Positions 35,273 to 43,770 of a DNA stretch of 64,000 nucleotides are shown piece by piece. Positions within the stretch are counted from its first letter, which is position 1, and each line of letters starts with the position of its first letter. The stretch covers positions 150,022 through 214,021 of the forward strand of contig NZ_CZJT01000082.1 of assembly GCF_900010755.1 (NCBI RefSeq), given 5' to 3'. The stretch comes from Paeniglutamicibacter antarcticus (GTDB taxonomy: Bacteria > Actinomycetota > Actinomycetes > Actinomycetales > Micrococcaceae). Made by a program: the position numbers and the translations under genes. The notes beneath the pieces were generated by a model. The model was given only the letters and a program-made list of their open reading frames with translations, made no database searches and was not told the origin of the DNA.

Positions 35273-37234
35273 ATGACTACGTCCTTGCCCTTCGGCTCCT
35301 GGCCCTCACCCATCACCGCGGAACATGTAGCAGCGGGCACCACTCCCGTGGGCGGCGGAACCTTCGTCGGCGGTGAGCTGTGGTGGCTTGAGGGCCGGCC
35401 GGCCGAGGGCGGGCGGATGACGGTGGTGGCGCGCGGGGCAGTGAGCGATCAGGCACCGCGTGAACTCGTGGCGGCCCCCTTCAATGTCCGCAGCAGGGTC
35501 AATGAATACGGCGGAGCAGCCTGGGCAGTCATAAAGGTCAACGGCACCGATGAACTTGTCTTTGCCAACTTCACCGACCAGCGTCTGTACAGCACCGGTG
35601 CACACGGTGGGACCCCGGTTCCCATGACCCCGCCAAGTACCGGGTCCGACGGGGATCCGCAACTTCGCTTCGCCGAAATCATTCCCGGTGCCGATCCCGG
35701 TGAAATCTTCGCAGTTTGCGAAGACCACCGCGGCGAACTGCGCCGCTACATCGTCGCGATCCCGCTTGATGGCTCGGCTGCACAGGACTCTGCGGCACTG
35801 CGTGAAGTCACCGCGTCCTCCCGCTTTGTTGCAGCCCCGCGACTGAGCCCGGGGGCCACCAAGTTGAGCTGGATTTCCTGGGAACATCCGCACATGCCAT
35901 GGGATGGCACCGAATTGCACAGTGCCGACCTTATCGACGGTGTTGCCGTCAATGACACGGTGATTGCCGGGTCAACCACCGAATCGGTACTGCAACCCGA
36001 GTGGCTCACCGATGGCGAACTCGTTTTTGCCTCGGATCGCAGCGGTTGGTGGAACCTCTACGCGCATCGGTTGGAAACAGGGGAGCAGCGCGCGCTGTGC
36101 CCGCGCGAGGAAGAATTCGCCGGCCCCTTGTGGATGCTTGGACAACGGTGGTTCACGGTGGAAAACGAGCGTTCGCTGCTGGTGACCCACGGAACCCACG
36201 GCAGCTCGCTGGCCCGGCTTGATGTTTCCACAGGGGACTTGGCGCCGCTGGAGATGCCCTTCACCCGCATTTCCCCCTCCGCGCTCGCGGACGGAAAACT
36301 GCTGGCAACCGCCACCTCGTTGGTTCAGGGCGACGGGCTGCGGCTCATCGACCTGGAAACACTTTCGGTGCAGGACGTTTCCCTTTGTCTCTCCGCGCTG
36401 CCGGATCCCGGGGCCCTGCCACATGCGGCGGCCATGGAATTTTCCACCGCCGACGGGGCGCCGGTGTACGCCCATGTCTATGCCCCGGCACTGGTTGGGT
36501 ACAGCGGACTTGAGGGGGAGAAGCCACCGTTCGTGGCTTTCGTGCACGGTGGTCCGACCTCCCAGGCTTTCGCACAACTCTCGCTGTCCATCGCCTATTA
36601 CACGTCCCGCGGCATAGGCGTGGTCGACGTGAACTACGGGGGATCCACCGGCTTTGGCCGGGCCTACCGCGAACGGCTGCGCGGACAGTGGGGCATCGTG
36701 GATGTGCAGGACACGGTTGCGGTGATGGAAGGGCTCGTCGCCGCCGGGATCGCCGACGGCAACCGGCTGGGCATCGAGGGAGGTTCCGCCGGCGGTTGGA
36801 CAGTGCTCAACGCGCTGACCACTACCGATGCCTTCTCCGCTGGGATCTCTCGCTACGGCGTCTCTGATTTGGTCGGGCTGGTGACCGACACCCACGACTT
36901 CGAATCCCGCTACATGGAATCCTTGGTGGGCCCGTACCCGGAGGCCGCCGAGCTTTATGCCCAACGGGCACCGATCAACCACGTCGATAACATTTCCTGC
37001 CCGGTCTTGCTGCTGCAGGGGGATGAGGACAAGGTGGTGCCGCCGGCCCAATCGCAGGTGGTCGCCGACGCGCTCGCGGCCAACGGGATCCCGCATGCCT
37101 ACGTGCTCTATGCGGGCGAACAGCACGGCTTCCGCCGCATGGAAAACATCATCAACGCGTTGGAAACCTCGCTCGGTTTCTATGCGACGGTCTTCGGTTT
37201 CGACGCCGACGTGCCATCGCTCGAACTTCACTAG
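35273..37234 (+). CDS. S9 family (prolyl oligopeptidase/acylaminoacyl-type) serine peptidase
   Basis: 653 residues. The N-terminal beta-propeller covers residues to about 385. The C-terminal catalytic alpha/beta-hydrolase domain has GIEGGSAGGWTVL (nucleophile Ser), GDEDKVVPPAQS (Asp) and YAGEQHGFRRMENI (His). FVHGGPTSQAF carries the oxyanion region. Such enzymes cleave short peptides; cytosolic, as no signal peptide is present. TAAAAT (35261-35266) six bases before the ATG indicates a leaderless transcript. Two short GC-rich inverted repeats follow the stop (37233-37256 and 37258-37298) and may terminate it. Confidence 0.88.
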   Translation: MTTSLPFGSWPSPITAEHVAAGTTPVGGGTFVGGELWWLEGRPAEGGRMTVVARGAVSDQAPRELVAAPFNVRSRVNEYGGAAWAVIKVNGTDELVFANFTDQRLYSTGAHGGTPVPMTPPSTGSDGDPQLRFAEIIPGADPGEIFAVCEDHRGELRRYIVAIPLDGSAAQDSAALREVTASSRFVAAPRLSPGATKLSWISWEHPHMPWDGTELHSADLIDGVAVNDTVIAGSTTESVLQPEWLTDGELVFASDRSGWWNLYAHRLETGEQRALCPREEEFAGPLWMLGQRWFTVENERSLLVTHGTHGSSLARLDVSTGDLAPLEMPFTRISPSALADGKLLATATSLVQGDGLRLIDLETLSVQDVSLCLSALPDPGALPHAAAMEFSTADGAPVYAHVYAPALVGYSGLEGEKPPFVAFVHGGPTSQAFAQLSLSIAYYTSRGIGVVDVNYGGSTGFGRAYRERLRGQWGIVDVQDTVAVMEGLVAAGIADGNRLGIEGGSAGGWTVLNALTTTDAFSAGISRYGVSDLVGLVTDTHDFESRYMESLVGPYPEAAELYAQRAPINHVDNISCPVLLLQGDEDKVVPPAQSQVVADALAANGIPHAYVLYAGEQHGFRRMENIINALETSLGFYATVFGFDADVPSLELH

Positions 37235-37333
37235 CGGCAGGGGGGGGGCACTGCCGTCCCGTCGGCCTGAAAATCATCGGCTTTTCTTCCGACGGGCCAC
37301 TCCGGCTTCCACCAGCACCGTAGGATAAATCGG

Positions 37334-38398
37334 GTGTCAGACAGAATCATGCTTGGAGCAATCGCCGTCTTTGCGGGCCTAGGCCTTGCCGTTGCCCTGT
37401 TTATCCCCTTCATTGCCATCAGCTACAGGCGCCGGGGTTCGGTGAGTGCCCTGTGGCTGCTGGGCTGGGTGGCGCTGCTGAGCTACACCATGGCGCTGTG
37501 GACCTACACGCTGATGCCCCTGCCCGCCGAGGGCTACAGGTGCGTGGGAACCTAGCTCACCCCGTTTGCGTCGCTGCATGACATCCTCAAGTACCCTCAT
37601 GCCTCGGCTGGGCAAGTACTGCGCAACCCCGCGGTGCAGCAAGTTGCCTTCAACATCATGCTGTTCATGCCCTTCGGCTTCCTGCTGCGCACCATGTTCA
37701 GGCGCGGGATCCTGATGGCGACGTTCGGCGGTTTCGGCATTTCGCTGTTCATCGAGCTGACCCAGCGCACCGGGATCTGGGGAATATTCCCGTGTGCCTA
37801 CCGTCTGTTTGATGTCGATGATCTGATGGCCAACACGCTCGGTGCGCTGTTGGGGTCGATTCTTGCCTGGGCCTTCATTCCGCGCAGGAGCGCAGATCGG
37901 GATCCGCGGCTGCCCCGCCCGGTGACAGCGGGGCGCAGGTTGCTGGCGATGGCCTGCGACGTGCTCTTCCTGACCCTGCTCGGTGGAATGCTGGCCATCG
38001 GCTGGCGCGCCTGGGAAATGTACGGACAGGGCATTGAATACGACAAGCTGGATACAACCGTCGAAAGCCTGCTGTCGGTATGGGTTCCGCTCGGGGTACA
38101 CTTCGTCTGGATCATGGCCAGCGGGCAAACCATCGGCGAAAGCGCGACGCTGCTGCGCGGTCGGAGCGCCGGCCTGCCGGCGCCGTTGGCCCGCCCGCTG
38201 CGTTTCCTGGCAGGCATTGGCGGCTACGGGATTTTGAGTGCGGCCTCGTTCCCGCTCAGTGGCCCGCTGTTGTTTGTCTTGGTGGCGGCCAGTCTGGTGA
38301 TGGTGTTCACCAGCCGCGGGCATCGGGGCCTTGCCGCCGCGGTGGCGGGCATGGACATCGAAGACGCCCGGATGCACAGTCAACCGGTGCGCCGCTAG
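37334..38398 (+). pseudogene. VanZ-RDD membrane protein gene interrupted by an in-frame TAG
   Basis: The frame from GTG 37334 (TAGGAT seven bases upstream) encodes two helices and ALWTYTLMPLPAEGYRCVGT, then TAG at 37553-37555. The same frame then continues uninterrupted to 38398 with the rest of the VanZ domain (LTPFASLHDIL, VAFNIMLFMPFGFLLRTMF, FGISLFIELTQRTGIWG, YRLFDVDDLMANTLGALLG) and a C-terminal RDD domain (AGRRLLAMACDVLFLTLLGG, GQTIGESATLLRG). A single C-to-T change (CAG to TAG) explains it. Without the stop the product would be 354 residues. VanZ proteins are linked to glycopeptide tolerance; either the gene is dead, read through, or restarts downstream. Confidence 0.75.
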
Positions 38399-38492
38399 CC
38401 GCCAGCCCACCTGCTGACATCGCGCTGCGGGATCGCAAACGCCGAACGCCGCCCCCAGAGGAGCGGCGCCCGGTGCTTCGTGCCACGGATTT

Positions 38493-39836
38493 CTAGTCGA
38501 GCACTGCCTCACGCTCGGCGCTGATCGCCGGGGCCGAGGTGTCCTTGATGCGCGGCGGGATCATTGACACGGCCAGGGCAGCAATGACGCCGACAATGGC
38601 AAAGAAGACGAAGTTGAACTGGAAGTTCATGCCGGTGGAGGCGATCCAGCCGCCGATGATCGGGCCTGAAATGGCACCGAGACGGGCGAAGGACAGGGCC
38701 CAGCCGGTGGCGGTGCCGCGCTGCGCCGCCGGGTAGTAATCGGCGATGTAACCGGTGAGCACCAGCGAGGTGGAGATCGATCCGATGCCCGCGAAGGCCA
38801 CGAAGCACAGGTTGATGAACATGGTGTTCGGGAACATCAGCAGCAGGATGCCGCCGGCACCCAACAGGTAGAAGATGATCAGGATCGGCTTCTGGCCGTA
38901 CTTGTCCGCCAAGAAGCCAAGGATCAGGCCGCCAACGGCCGAGGCCAGCGAGAACACCAACAGGAAGGTCAGCGAGGTGCCCAGGTCGTAGCCTGCCTTG
39001 CGCATGATCTGCGGCAGCCAAGTGTTCAGGCCGTAGACCAGCACCATGCCGCAGAACAGCGAGATCCAGAAGAAGACGGTGGAGCGCAGGTACTTGCCGG
39101 AGAACATCGAGGCCATGACCTCGCGCCACGGAACCTTGGCTCCCGGCTTGGCGGGTGCCACCGGGGCGTAGTTGCGCACGTTCAGCTTGGCGGCCAGCGC
39201 CTTGGCTTCGGAGATCTTGCCCTTGGCAACCAAGTATTCAAGGGATTCGGGAAGCATCCAGGCAATAAGCGGCAGGATCAGCACCGGCAAGGCTCCGACC
39301 GCGACGACCCAGCGCCAGCCCAGGGTGGGCAGCAGTGCCATGGCGACAAGCGCTGCGGCAACGATGCCCAGTGAGTAACCGGAGTACATGATGCCGTAGT
39401 TCAGCGAACGTTTCTTGGGCGCCGAGTATTCAATGGTCAGCGCCGCGGCGACGGGGATGATGCCGCCCATGCCCAGGCCGCCGAGGAAGCGGAAGAGGCC
39501 GAACAGCTCGGGCGTCGGGGCCATGGCGGCACCGGCCTGGGTGATGGTGAAGATGACCATGGAGAGCATCAGCATCTTGCGACGGCCGATGATATCGCTC
39601 AGGGTGCCGATGAACAGTGCACCGAAGAGCATGCCCGCCAGTGCATAGGCGCCGAGGCCGCCGAGCTGTAGCGGGGTCAGTGCCCATTCCTTGTATTCGG
39701 CCAGGGCGGGGAGGACCGCGCCGAGCACTCCGACGTCATAGCCTTCCGCGAGGATGGCCAGCCAACAGGCGAAAAGCACAACGCCGGTGGTGCGTTTGGG
39801 GATGTTCCAGTCCGAAACCGTGGGTGAAGTCGCCAC
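38493..39836 (-). CDS. MFS transporter, aromatic acid:H+ symporter (AAHS) family
   Basis: 447 residues from a GTG at 39836, chosen because AAGGAG lies six bases upstream; longer frames start in the 5' leader. AAHS motifs: LAEGYDVGVLGAVLPAL in TM1 with the charged Glu/Asp, GTLSDIIGRRKMLM and FRFLGGLGMGGIIPVAAALT. PcaK/BenK-type members import benzoate, hydroxybenzoates and similar aromatic acids. A TGAC-N4-type palindrome (39907-39920) lies in the divergent promoter region shared with the thioesterase, tying it to the indole/anthranilate-type cluster downstream; anthranilate or another aromatic acid is a plausible cargo. Confidence 0.87.
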   Translation of the reverse strand: MATSPTVSDWNIPKRTTGVVLFACWLAILAEGYDVGVLGAVLPALAEYKEWALTPLQLGGLGAYALAGMLFGALFIGTLSDIIGRRKMLMLSMVIFTITQAGAAMAPTPELFGLFRFLGGLGMGGIIPVAAALTIEYSAPKKRSLNYGIMYSGYSLGIVAAALVAMALLPTLGWRWVVAVGALPVLILPLIAWMLPESLEYLVAKGKISEAKALAAKLNVRNYAPVAPAKPGAKVPWREVMASMFSGKYLRSTVFFWISLFCGMVLVYGLNTWLPQIMRKAGYDLGTSLTFLLVFSLASAVGGLILGFLADKYGQKPILIIFYLLGAGGILLLMFPNTMFINLCFVAFAGIGSISTSLVLTGYIADYYPAAQRGTATGWALSFARLGAISGPIIGGWIASTGMNFQFNFVFFAIVGVIAALAVSMIPPRIKDTSAPAISAEREAVLD

Positions 39837-39906
39837 GTAGTTCTCCTTGCATGGAAGGGAAGAGCTGAGGGGGTGGAGCAAAGATCTCTTGTATTATGTC
39901 GTTAAA

Positions 39907-39920
39907 GTGACGCACGTAAC
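39907..39920. promoter_or_regulatory. Operator of the aromatic-catabolic regulon (site 1)
   Basis: GTGACGCACGTAAC, an imperfect palindrome matching the TGAC-N4-GTCAC pattern of the four other sites at 41581, 47216, 57371 and 57396 (the right half has GTAAC). It is centred between the AAHS transporter and the thioesterase genes. Confidence 0.55.
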
Positions 39921-39946
39921 AATAGCTGGATGGAGATTGGTTCGCG

Positions 39947-40426
39947 ATGGTCAAAAATTCGATAGAAAATGACGTCGATGCGGGACGCGGGATTGAAGTC
40001 CTGGTTGCGGATTTCCTTGCCACTGGCTTGGCGGGAAATGCGCTGCAACGCACCATTGAATGGGTGGACACCGATGCTGCAGGGCACCAGCACAACTCGG
40101 TGATCCTGCGCTTTGTCGAGGCCGCCGAAGCGAAACTCTTCCGGGAACTGGGGCAAAACTCGTACTTCGGCATGGCGCCGCGAGTGCGCCACGAAACCGA
40201 CTACCGCGCCAAGCTCTACTTCGGGCAGGATGTCACCACCGCGGTGGTGATCGCGCGCATAGGTACCAGCTCCATGGATTTCGCCTTCAAGGTGTGGGGC
40301 CACCCGCACGAAGGGCGTGGCGCGGTACTTGCCGCGGAGGGCCGCTTCATTACCGTTTGCGTGCCACGGGGCAGCGAAGCATCGGCTCCGTGGCCGGAAG
40401 GGATCCGCGAAGCGCTGCGCAAATAG
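39947..40426 (+). CDS. Hotdog-fold (4HBT-like) acyl-CoA thioesterase
   Basis: 159 residues with the 4-hydroxybenzoyl-CoA thioesterase motif: EWVDTDAAGHQHNSVILRFV, where the Asp of DTDAAGHQHN is the usual catalytic acid. Expected to hydrolyse an aromatic or short acyl-CoA in the cytosol. Divergent from the AAHS transporter and convergent with the AraC gene; the shared operator suggests that it releases CoA from an intermediate of the aromatic pathway. Confidence 0.8.
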   Translation: MVKNSIENDVDAGRGIEVLVADFLATGLAGNALQRTIEWVDTDAAGHQHNSVILRFVEAAEAKLFRELGQNSYFGMAPRVRHETDYRAKLYFGQDVTTAVVIARIGTSSMDFAFKVWGHPHEGRGAVLAAEGRFITVCVPRGSEASAPWPEGIREALRK

Positions 40427-40438
40427 TTGCCGGGTACG

Positions 40439-41458
40439 TTAATTGGCGGATATTCCGCGCAGGGTGTCTGAGGGCGCGAACCCGAAATGCCGCCGATAGG
40501 CCTGCGCGAATCGACCCAAATGCCCGAAGCCGCAGCGCTCGGCAATGCTTGTCACACTGTCGACGCGCGCATCGGCCTCGGTGAGCATTGCGTGGGCACG
40601 GCGCAGGCGCGCCTCGCGCAGCATCCGTGAGGGGGTTGAACCCAATTCCTTGGCCAGGGCTACCTGAAGCGTGCGGATCGAAACCCCCAGGGCTTCGGCC
40701 AGATCGGCGACGCCGAGGTTTTCTCCGCTGTGGTGTTCCAACAGGGCCGAAAATTCCAGGACCAGTGCCGAATTCCGTGCCTCTTCCAGCGGGGTTTCCC
40801 ATTGGCTGAGCGTCGTTGAAAAGTTTGATTTCACCGCCAGCAACCAGCGGGCCAACACCATCTCCTGCTGCAGTCGCTTGGCGTACGGGGTGGGCGCGGC
40901 CGCGGTCCCGTTGACTAAATCATGGTATTCAAAGACCGCGCGCATAAATGACTGCCCCTGCACGGTGGTCATGTTCATGCTGTTCGCCAGCTGCAATGGC
41001 GCCTCAAGCTGCGCTCCGAAGAGGGCCGAAGCCGCATCGTTGAGCAGGTCTCGAGGGGCTGTGACAATCAGCTGCGGTGTCCCTGCCTGCCATGTCATGG
41101 AAAAATCCTGGTCGATCGGCGGGATCGATGCGGTATTGGGTGTTGATTCGACGCTCGAGCCCGGGGTGCGCAATTGGGCGCTGCCGGACAACGGCACCTG
41201 GACCATGTAAAACGTCTTCAGGGCGTCCGGATTGATGCGCACCGCCGTCCCGTAGTCCAGCAGGTGTACCCCGAATCCCGAGCCTGAGGAACGCAGGTTC
41301 AACTTCACGTTTCCGCGACCCGAGAGCGGACTCAGCGTGTGCTCGCAAAATAGTTTGCTGATGCGCTCCTGCGCCTCGTGCGGATCGGGGGTTTGCAGCG
41401 TTGGCAGGCCATCGAGAACGCGACTGGGTGAAGGCATGGTGTGCTGCTGGGTCAGCAT
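40439..41458 (-). CDS. AraC-family transcriptional regulator
   Basis: 339 residues from ATG 41458 (AAAGGAG eight bases upstream). An N-terminal AraC_binding_2-type sensor domain is followed by a C-terminal double helix-turn-helix: LGVADLAEALGVSIRTLQVA, then IAERCGFGHLGRFAQAYRRH and FGFAPSDTLRG. Divergent from the SDR-StyA1-StyA2B operon, the same arrangement as AraC-type IifR beside the indole-oxygenase genes of Acinetobacter. It is therefore the best candidate activator of the upper pathway, responding to indole or a derivative (inference). Confidence 0.88.
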   Translation of the reverse strand: MLTQQHTMPSPSRVLDGLPTLQTPDPHEAQERISKLFCEHTLSPLSGRGNVKLNLRSSGSGFGVHLLDYGTAVRINPDALKTFYMVQVPLSGSAQLRTPGSSVESTPNTASIPPIDQDFSMTWQAGTPQLIVTAPRDLLNDAASALFGAQLEAPLQLANSMNMTTVQGQSFMRAVFEYHDLVNGTAAAPTPYAKRLQQEMVLARWLLAVKSNFSTTLSQWETPLEEARNSALVLEFSALLEHHSGENLGVADLAEALGVSIRTLQVALAKELGSTPSRMLREARLRRAHAMLTEADARVDSVTSIAERCGFGHLGRFAQAYRRHFGFAPSDTLRGISAN

Positions 41459-41562
41459 GCAGGATGCTCCTTTGCTGTGACTGCCGTTTTTGCTCCACCT
41501 GCGCACATCGGATGAGGCGTGCGCAATGCGGATAGTGGCGGTCGCGCCGCCGGGGGTAGCTT

Positions 41563-41594
41563 CATGTCAGGCCACTCATTATGACATGGGTCAC
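41563..41594. promoter_or_regulatory. Operators upstream of the SDR-styA operon (regulon site 2)
   Basis: Two overlapping elements. CATGTCA (41563-41569) and TGACATG (41582-41588) form an inverted repeat with a 12-base spacer. ATGACATGGGTCAC (41581-41594) has TGAC-N4-GTCAC spacing identical to the regulon sites at 47216 and 57371. CATTAT (41577-41582) may be a -10 box. The SDR start is 25 bp beyond. Confidence 0.55.
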
Positions 41595-41619
41595 GGTAAA
41601 TTTGTTGGGAAGGAAAGCC

Positions 41620-42408
41620 ATGAAATCGCTTCAGGATCGCGTCATACTGCTCACCGGCGGTGCCACCAAGGTAGGTGCCGGGGTTGCCGGTTCATTGGTG
41701 GAGGCCGGGGCGCGGGTCATCGTTGTGGATATTGACGAAGTGGGCGGTGTCGCGTTGCAGGCCCAATACCCGGAGGTTGAATTCAACGCCGTCGACATCA
41801 CCGACGATGCGGCTCTCGAATCACTGGTGGCCGGCATCGAACTAACCCACGGACGCCTTGACGGCCTGGTCAATCTTGCCTGTAGCTACCTGGACGAGGG
41901 TATCGAATCGAACCGGGCCGATTGGTTGACCGCGCTGAACATCAATGTTGTCTCCGCCGTGATGCTCGCAAAGCTGGTCCGCCCGCTCTTGGCGGCCTCC
42001 GGCCATGGGGCCATCGTCAATTTCACCTCGATCTCATCGAGTATTTCGCAGACGGGCCGCTGGCTCTACCCCGCAAGCAAGGCAACGCTGGTGCAGGTCA
42101 CCCGTTCCATGGCCGCCGATCTTGCCGCCGACGGCATTCGGGTCAACTCCGTCAGCCCCGGGTGGACCTGGTCCAAGATCATGGACACGCTCTCCGGGGG
42201 CAGCCTGGAAAAGACCGATTCCGTGGCCGCACCCTTCCACCTGTTGGGCAGGGTGGGACGCCCCGGGGAAGTCGGGGATGTTGTTGCCTTCCTACTCTCG
42301 GACCAGACCTCCTTTGTCACGGGCGCCGACTGGGCCGTTGACGGCGGGTACTCAGCCATGGGTCCGGAGCGCAACGAACCTGCCATCCCGCTGCTTGCAG
42401 CAAACTAG
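41620..42408 (+). CDS. SDR-family dehydrogenase, probable indole-dihydrodiol/hydroxyindolinone dehydrogenase
   Basis: 262 residues with AGGAAA five bases before the ATG. Rossmann motif LTGGATKVGAGVAGSL, the NNAG-equivalent NLACSY, catalytic YPASK and a classical SDR C-terminus (TGADWAVDGGYSAMG). First gene of an operon with StyA1 and StyA2B. In the Acinetobacter iif cluster an SDR beside the indole oxygenase oxidises indole-2,3-dihydrodiol to 3-hydroxyindolin-2-one; that role is inferred here from context only. Confidence 0.85.
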   Translation: MKSLQDRVILLTGGATKVGAGVAGSLVEAGARVIVVDIDEVGGVALQAQYPEVEFNAVDITDDAALESLVAGIELTHGRLDGLVNLACSYLDEGIESNRADWLTALNINVVSAVMLAKLVRPLLAASGHGAIVNFTSISSSISQTGRWLYPASKATLVQVTRSMAADLAADGIRVNSVSPGWTWSKIMDTLSGGSLEKTDSVAAPFHLLGRVGRPGEVGDVVAFLLSDQTSFVTGADWAVDGGYSAMGPERNEPAIPLLAAN

Positions 42409-42491
42409 TTTTTCTTTCACACCCCTCAGCACGCCCTCCTTGCCACCGAAATGGTGAGCGAGATTGTTTAGCGAGATAAGGAACCTTGAAA

Positions 42492-43727
42492 ATGACTTCA
42501 CGTAGCATCACCATCGTTGGCGCGGGGCAGTCAGGCCTCCAGTTGGGCATCGGCCTGCTCGACGCCGGATACGACGTCACGCTGGTCTCCAACCGAACCC
42601 CGGAACAGATCCGCGACGGAGGGATTGCCTCCAGCCAGTGCATGTTCGATTCTTCATTGAGCCACGAACGGGCCCTGGGCCTCGATCTCTGGCCGGATGC
42701 CCCTGAAGTGCAGGGTATTTCCTTCACAGTTGCCCCTCCGGAAGCCCCGGGCGTGAAGGCCATGGGGTGGGGTCACCGGCTCGATGCCCCGGCCCAGTCA
42801 ATTGACCAACGAGTCAAATTCCCGGCGTTCATGGAAGTCTTTGAGACCCGCGGCGGCACCCTGGTCTTTGAGGAAGCCGGCGTGGCCGACCTTGAACGCT
42901 ACGCAGAATCCTCCGACCTGGTGATTGTCGCCGCAGGCAAGGGGGATATTGCAGGACTCTTCGAACGCGATGCCGAACGCAGCCACTATGCCGCTCCGCA
43001 ACGCGCCCTGGCACTGACCTACGTCAACGGCATGAAGCCCCGCGAGGAATTCTCGGCAGTGAACTTCAACCTCATCCCGGGCGTCGGTGAATACTTTGTC
43101 TTCCCAGCACTGACCGTCACCGGCCCCTGCGAGATCATGGTCTTTGAAGGCCTGCCCGGCTCCGACATGGACAGCTGGAAGGGTCTGAGCCCCGAAGCGC
43201 ACCTGGAAAACTCGCTGCGCATCCTGCGCACCTACCTGCCGTGGGAAGCCGAGCGCTGCACCGACGTGAGCCTCACCGACCCCAACGGGGTGCTGCAAGG
43301 ACGCTTCCCTCCTACCGTGCGCCACCCGCTGGCCACGCTGCCCTCCGGAAAGACGGTGCTGGGCATGGCCGACGTGGTGGTGCTCAACGACCCGATCACC
43401 GGGCAGGGCTCCAACAACGCCGCCAAGTGCGCGGCCGCCTACCTCGAAGGCATCCTCGCCCACGGCGAGCGCGCCTACGACGACGGGTTCAAGCAGGGCC
43501 TGTTCGAAAGCTACTGGGAGTACGCGCAGCACGTCGCGGCCTGGACCAACACCATGCTGGCCCCGCCTGCCCCGCACGCCCTGCAACTGCTGGGTTCGGC
43601 ACAGGAAAACACCGAGATCGCCAAGCGCTTTGCCAACGGTTTCGATTACCCGCCGGACTTTGCCCAGTGGTTCATGAGCGAGGAAGCCGCCAACGGCTAC
43701 CTCGGATCCTTCGACGCCGTGCGCTAG
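42492..43727 (+). CDS. styA1: Styrene/indole monooxygenase oxygenase subunit StyA1 (group E flavoprotein)
   Basis: 411 residues. FAD-binding ITIVGAGQSGLQLGIGLLDA, then the group E signature SNRTPEQIRDGGIASSQCMF, and the C-terminal FAD region VVVLNDPITGQGSNNAAKCA. It uses reduced FAD delivered by a separate reductase to epoxidise styrene-like or indole double bonds. AAGGAA precedes the ATG by nine bases. Followed 43 bp later by the fused StyA2B, the two-component StyA1/StyA2B arrangement known from Rhodococcus opacus 1CP and Variovorax. Styrene-specific styC/styD genes are absent, so indole is the favoured substrate. Confidence 0.88.
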   Translation: MTSRSITIVGAGQSGLQLGIGLLDAGYDVTLVSNRTPEQIRDGGIASSQCMFDSSLSHERALGLDLWPDAPEVQGISFTVAPPEAPGVKAMGWGHRLDAPAQSIDQRVKFPAFMEVFETRGGTLVFEEAGVADLERYAESSDLVIVAAGKGDIAGLFERDAERSHYAAPQRALALTYVNGMKPREEFSAVNFNLIPGVGEYFVFPALTVTGPCEIMVFEGLPGSDMDSWKGLSPEAHLENSLRILRTYLPWEAERCTDVSLTDPNGVLQGRFPPTVRHPLATLPSGKTVLGMADVVVLNDPITGQGSNNAAKCAAAYLEGILAHGERAYDDGFKQGLFESYWEYAQHVAAWTNTMLAPPAPHALQLLGSAQENTEIAKRFANGFDYPPDFAQWFMSEEAANGYLGSFDAVR

Positions 43728-43770
43728 CACCGGCGCACGCCCTGCCACCACCACACCACTGGAGTTTTCA

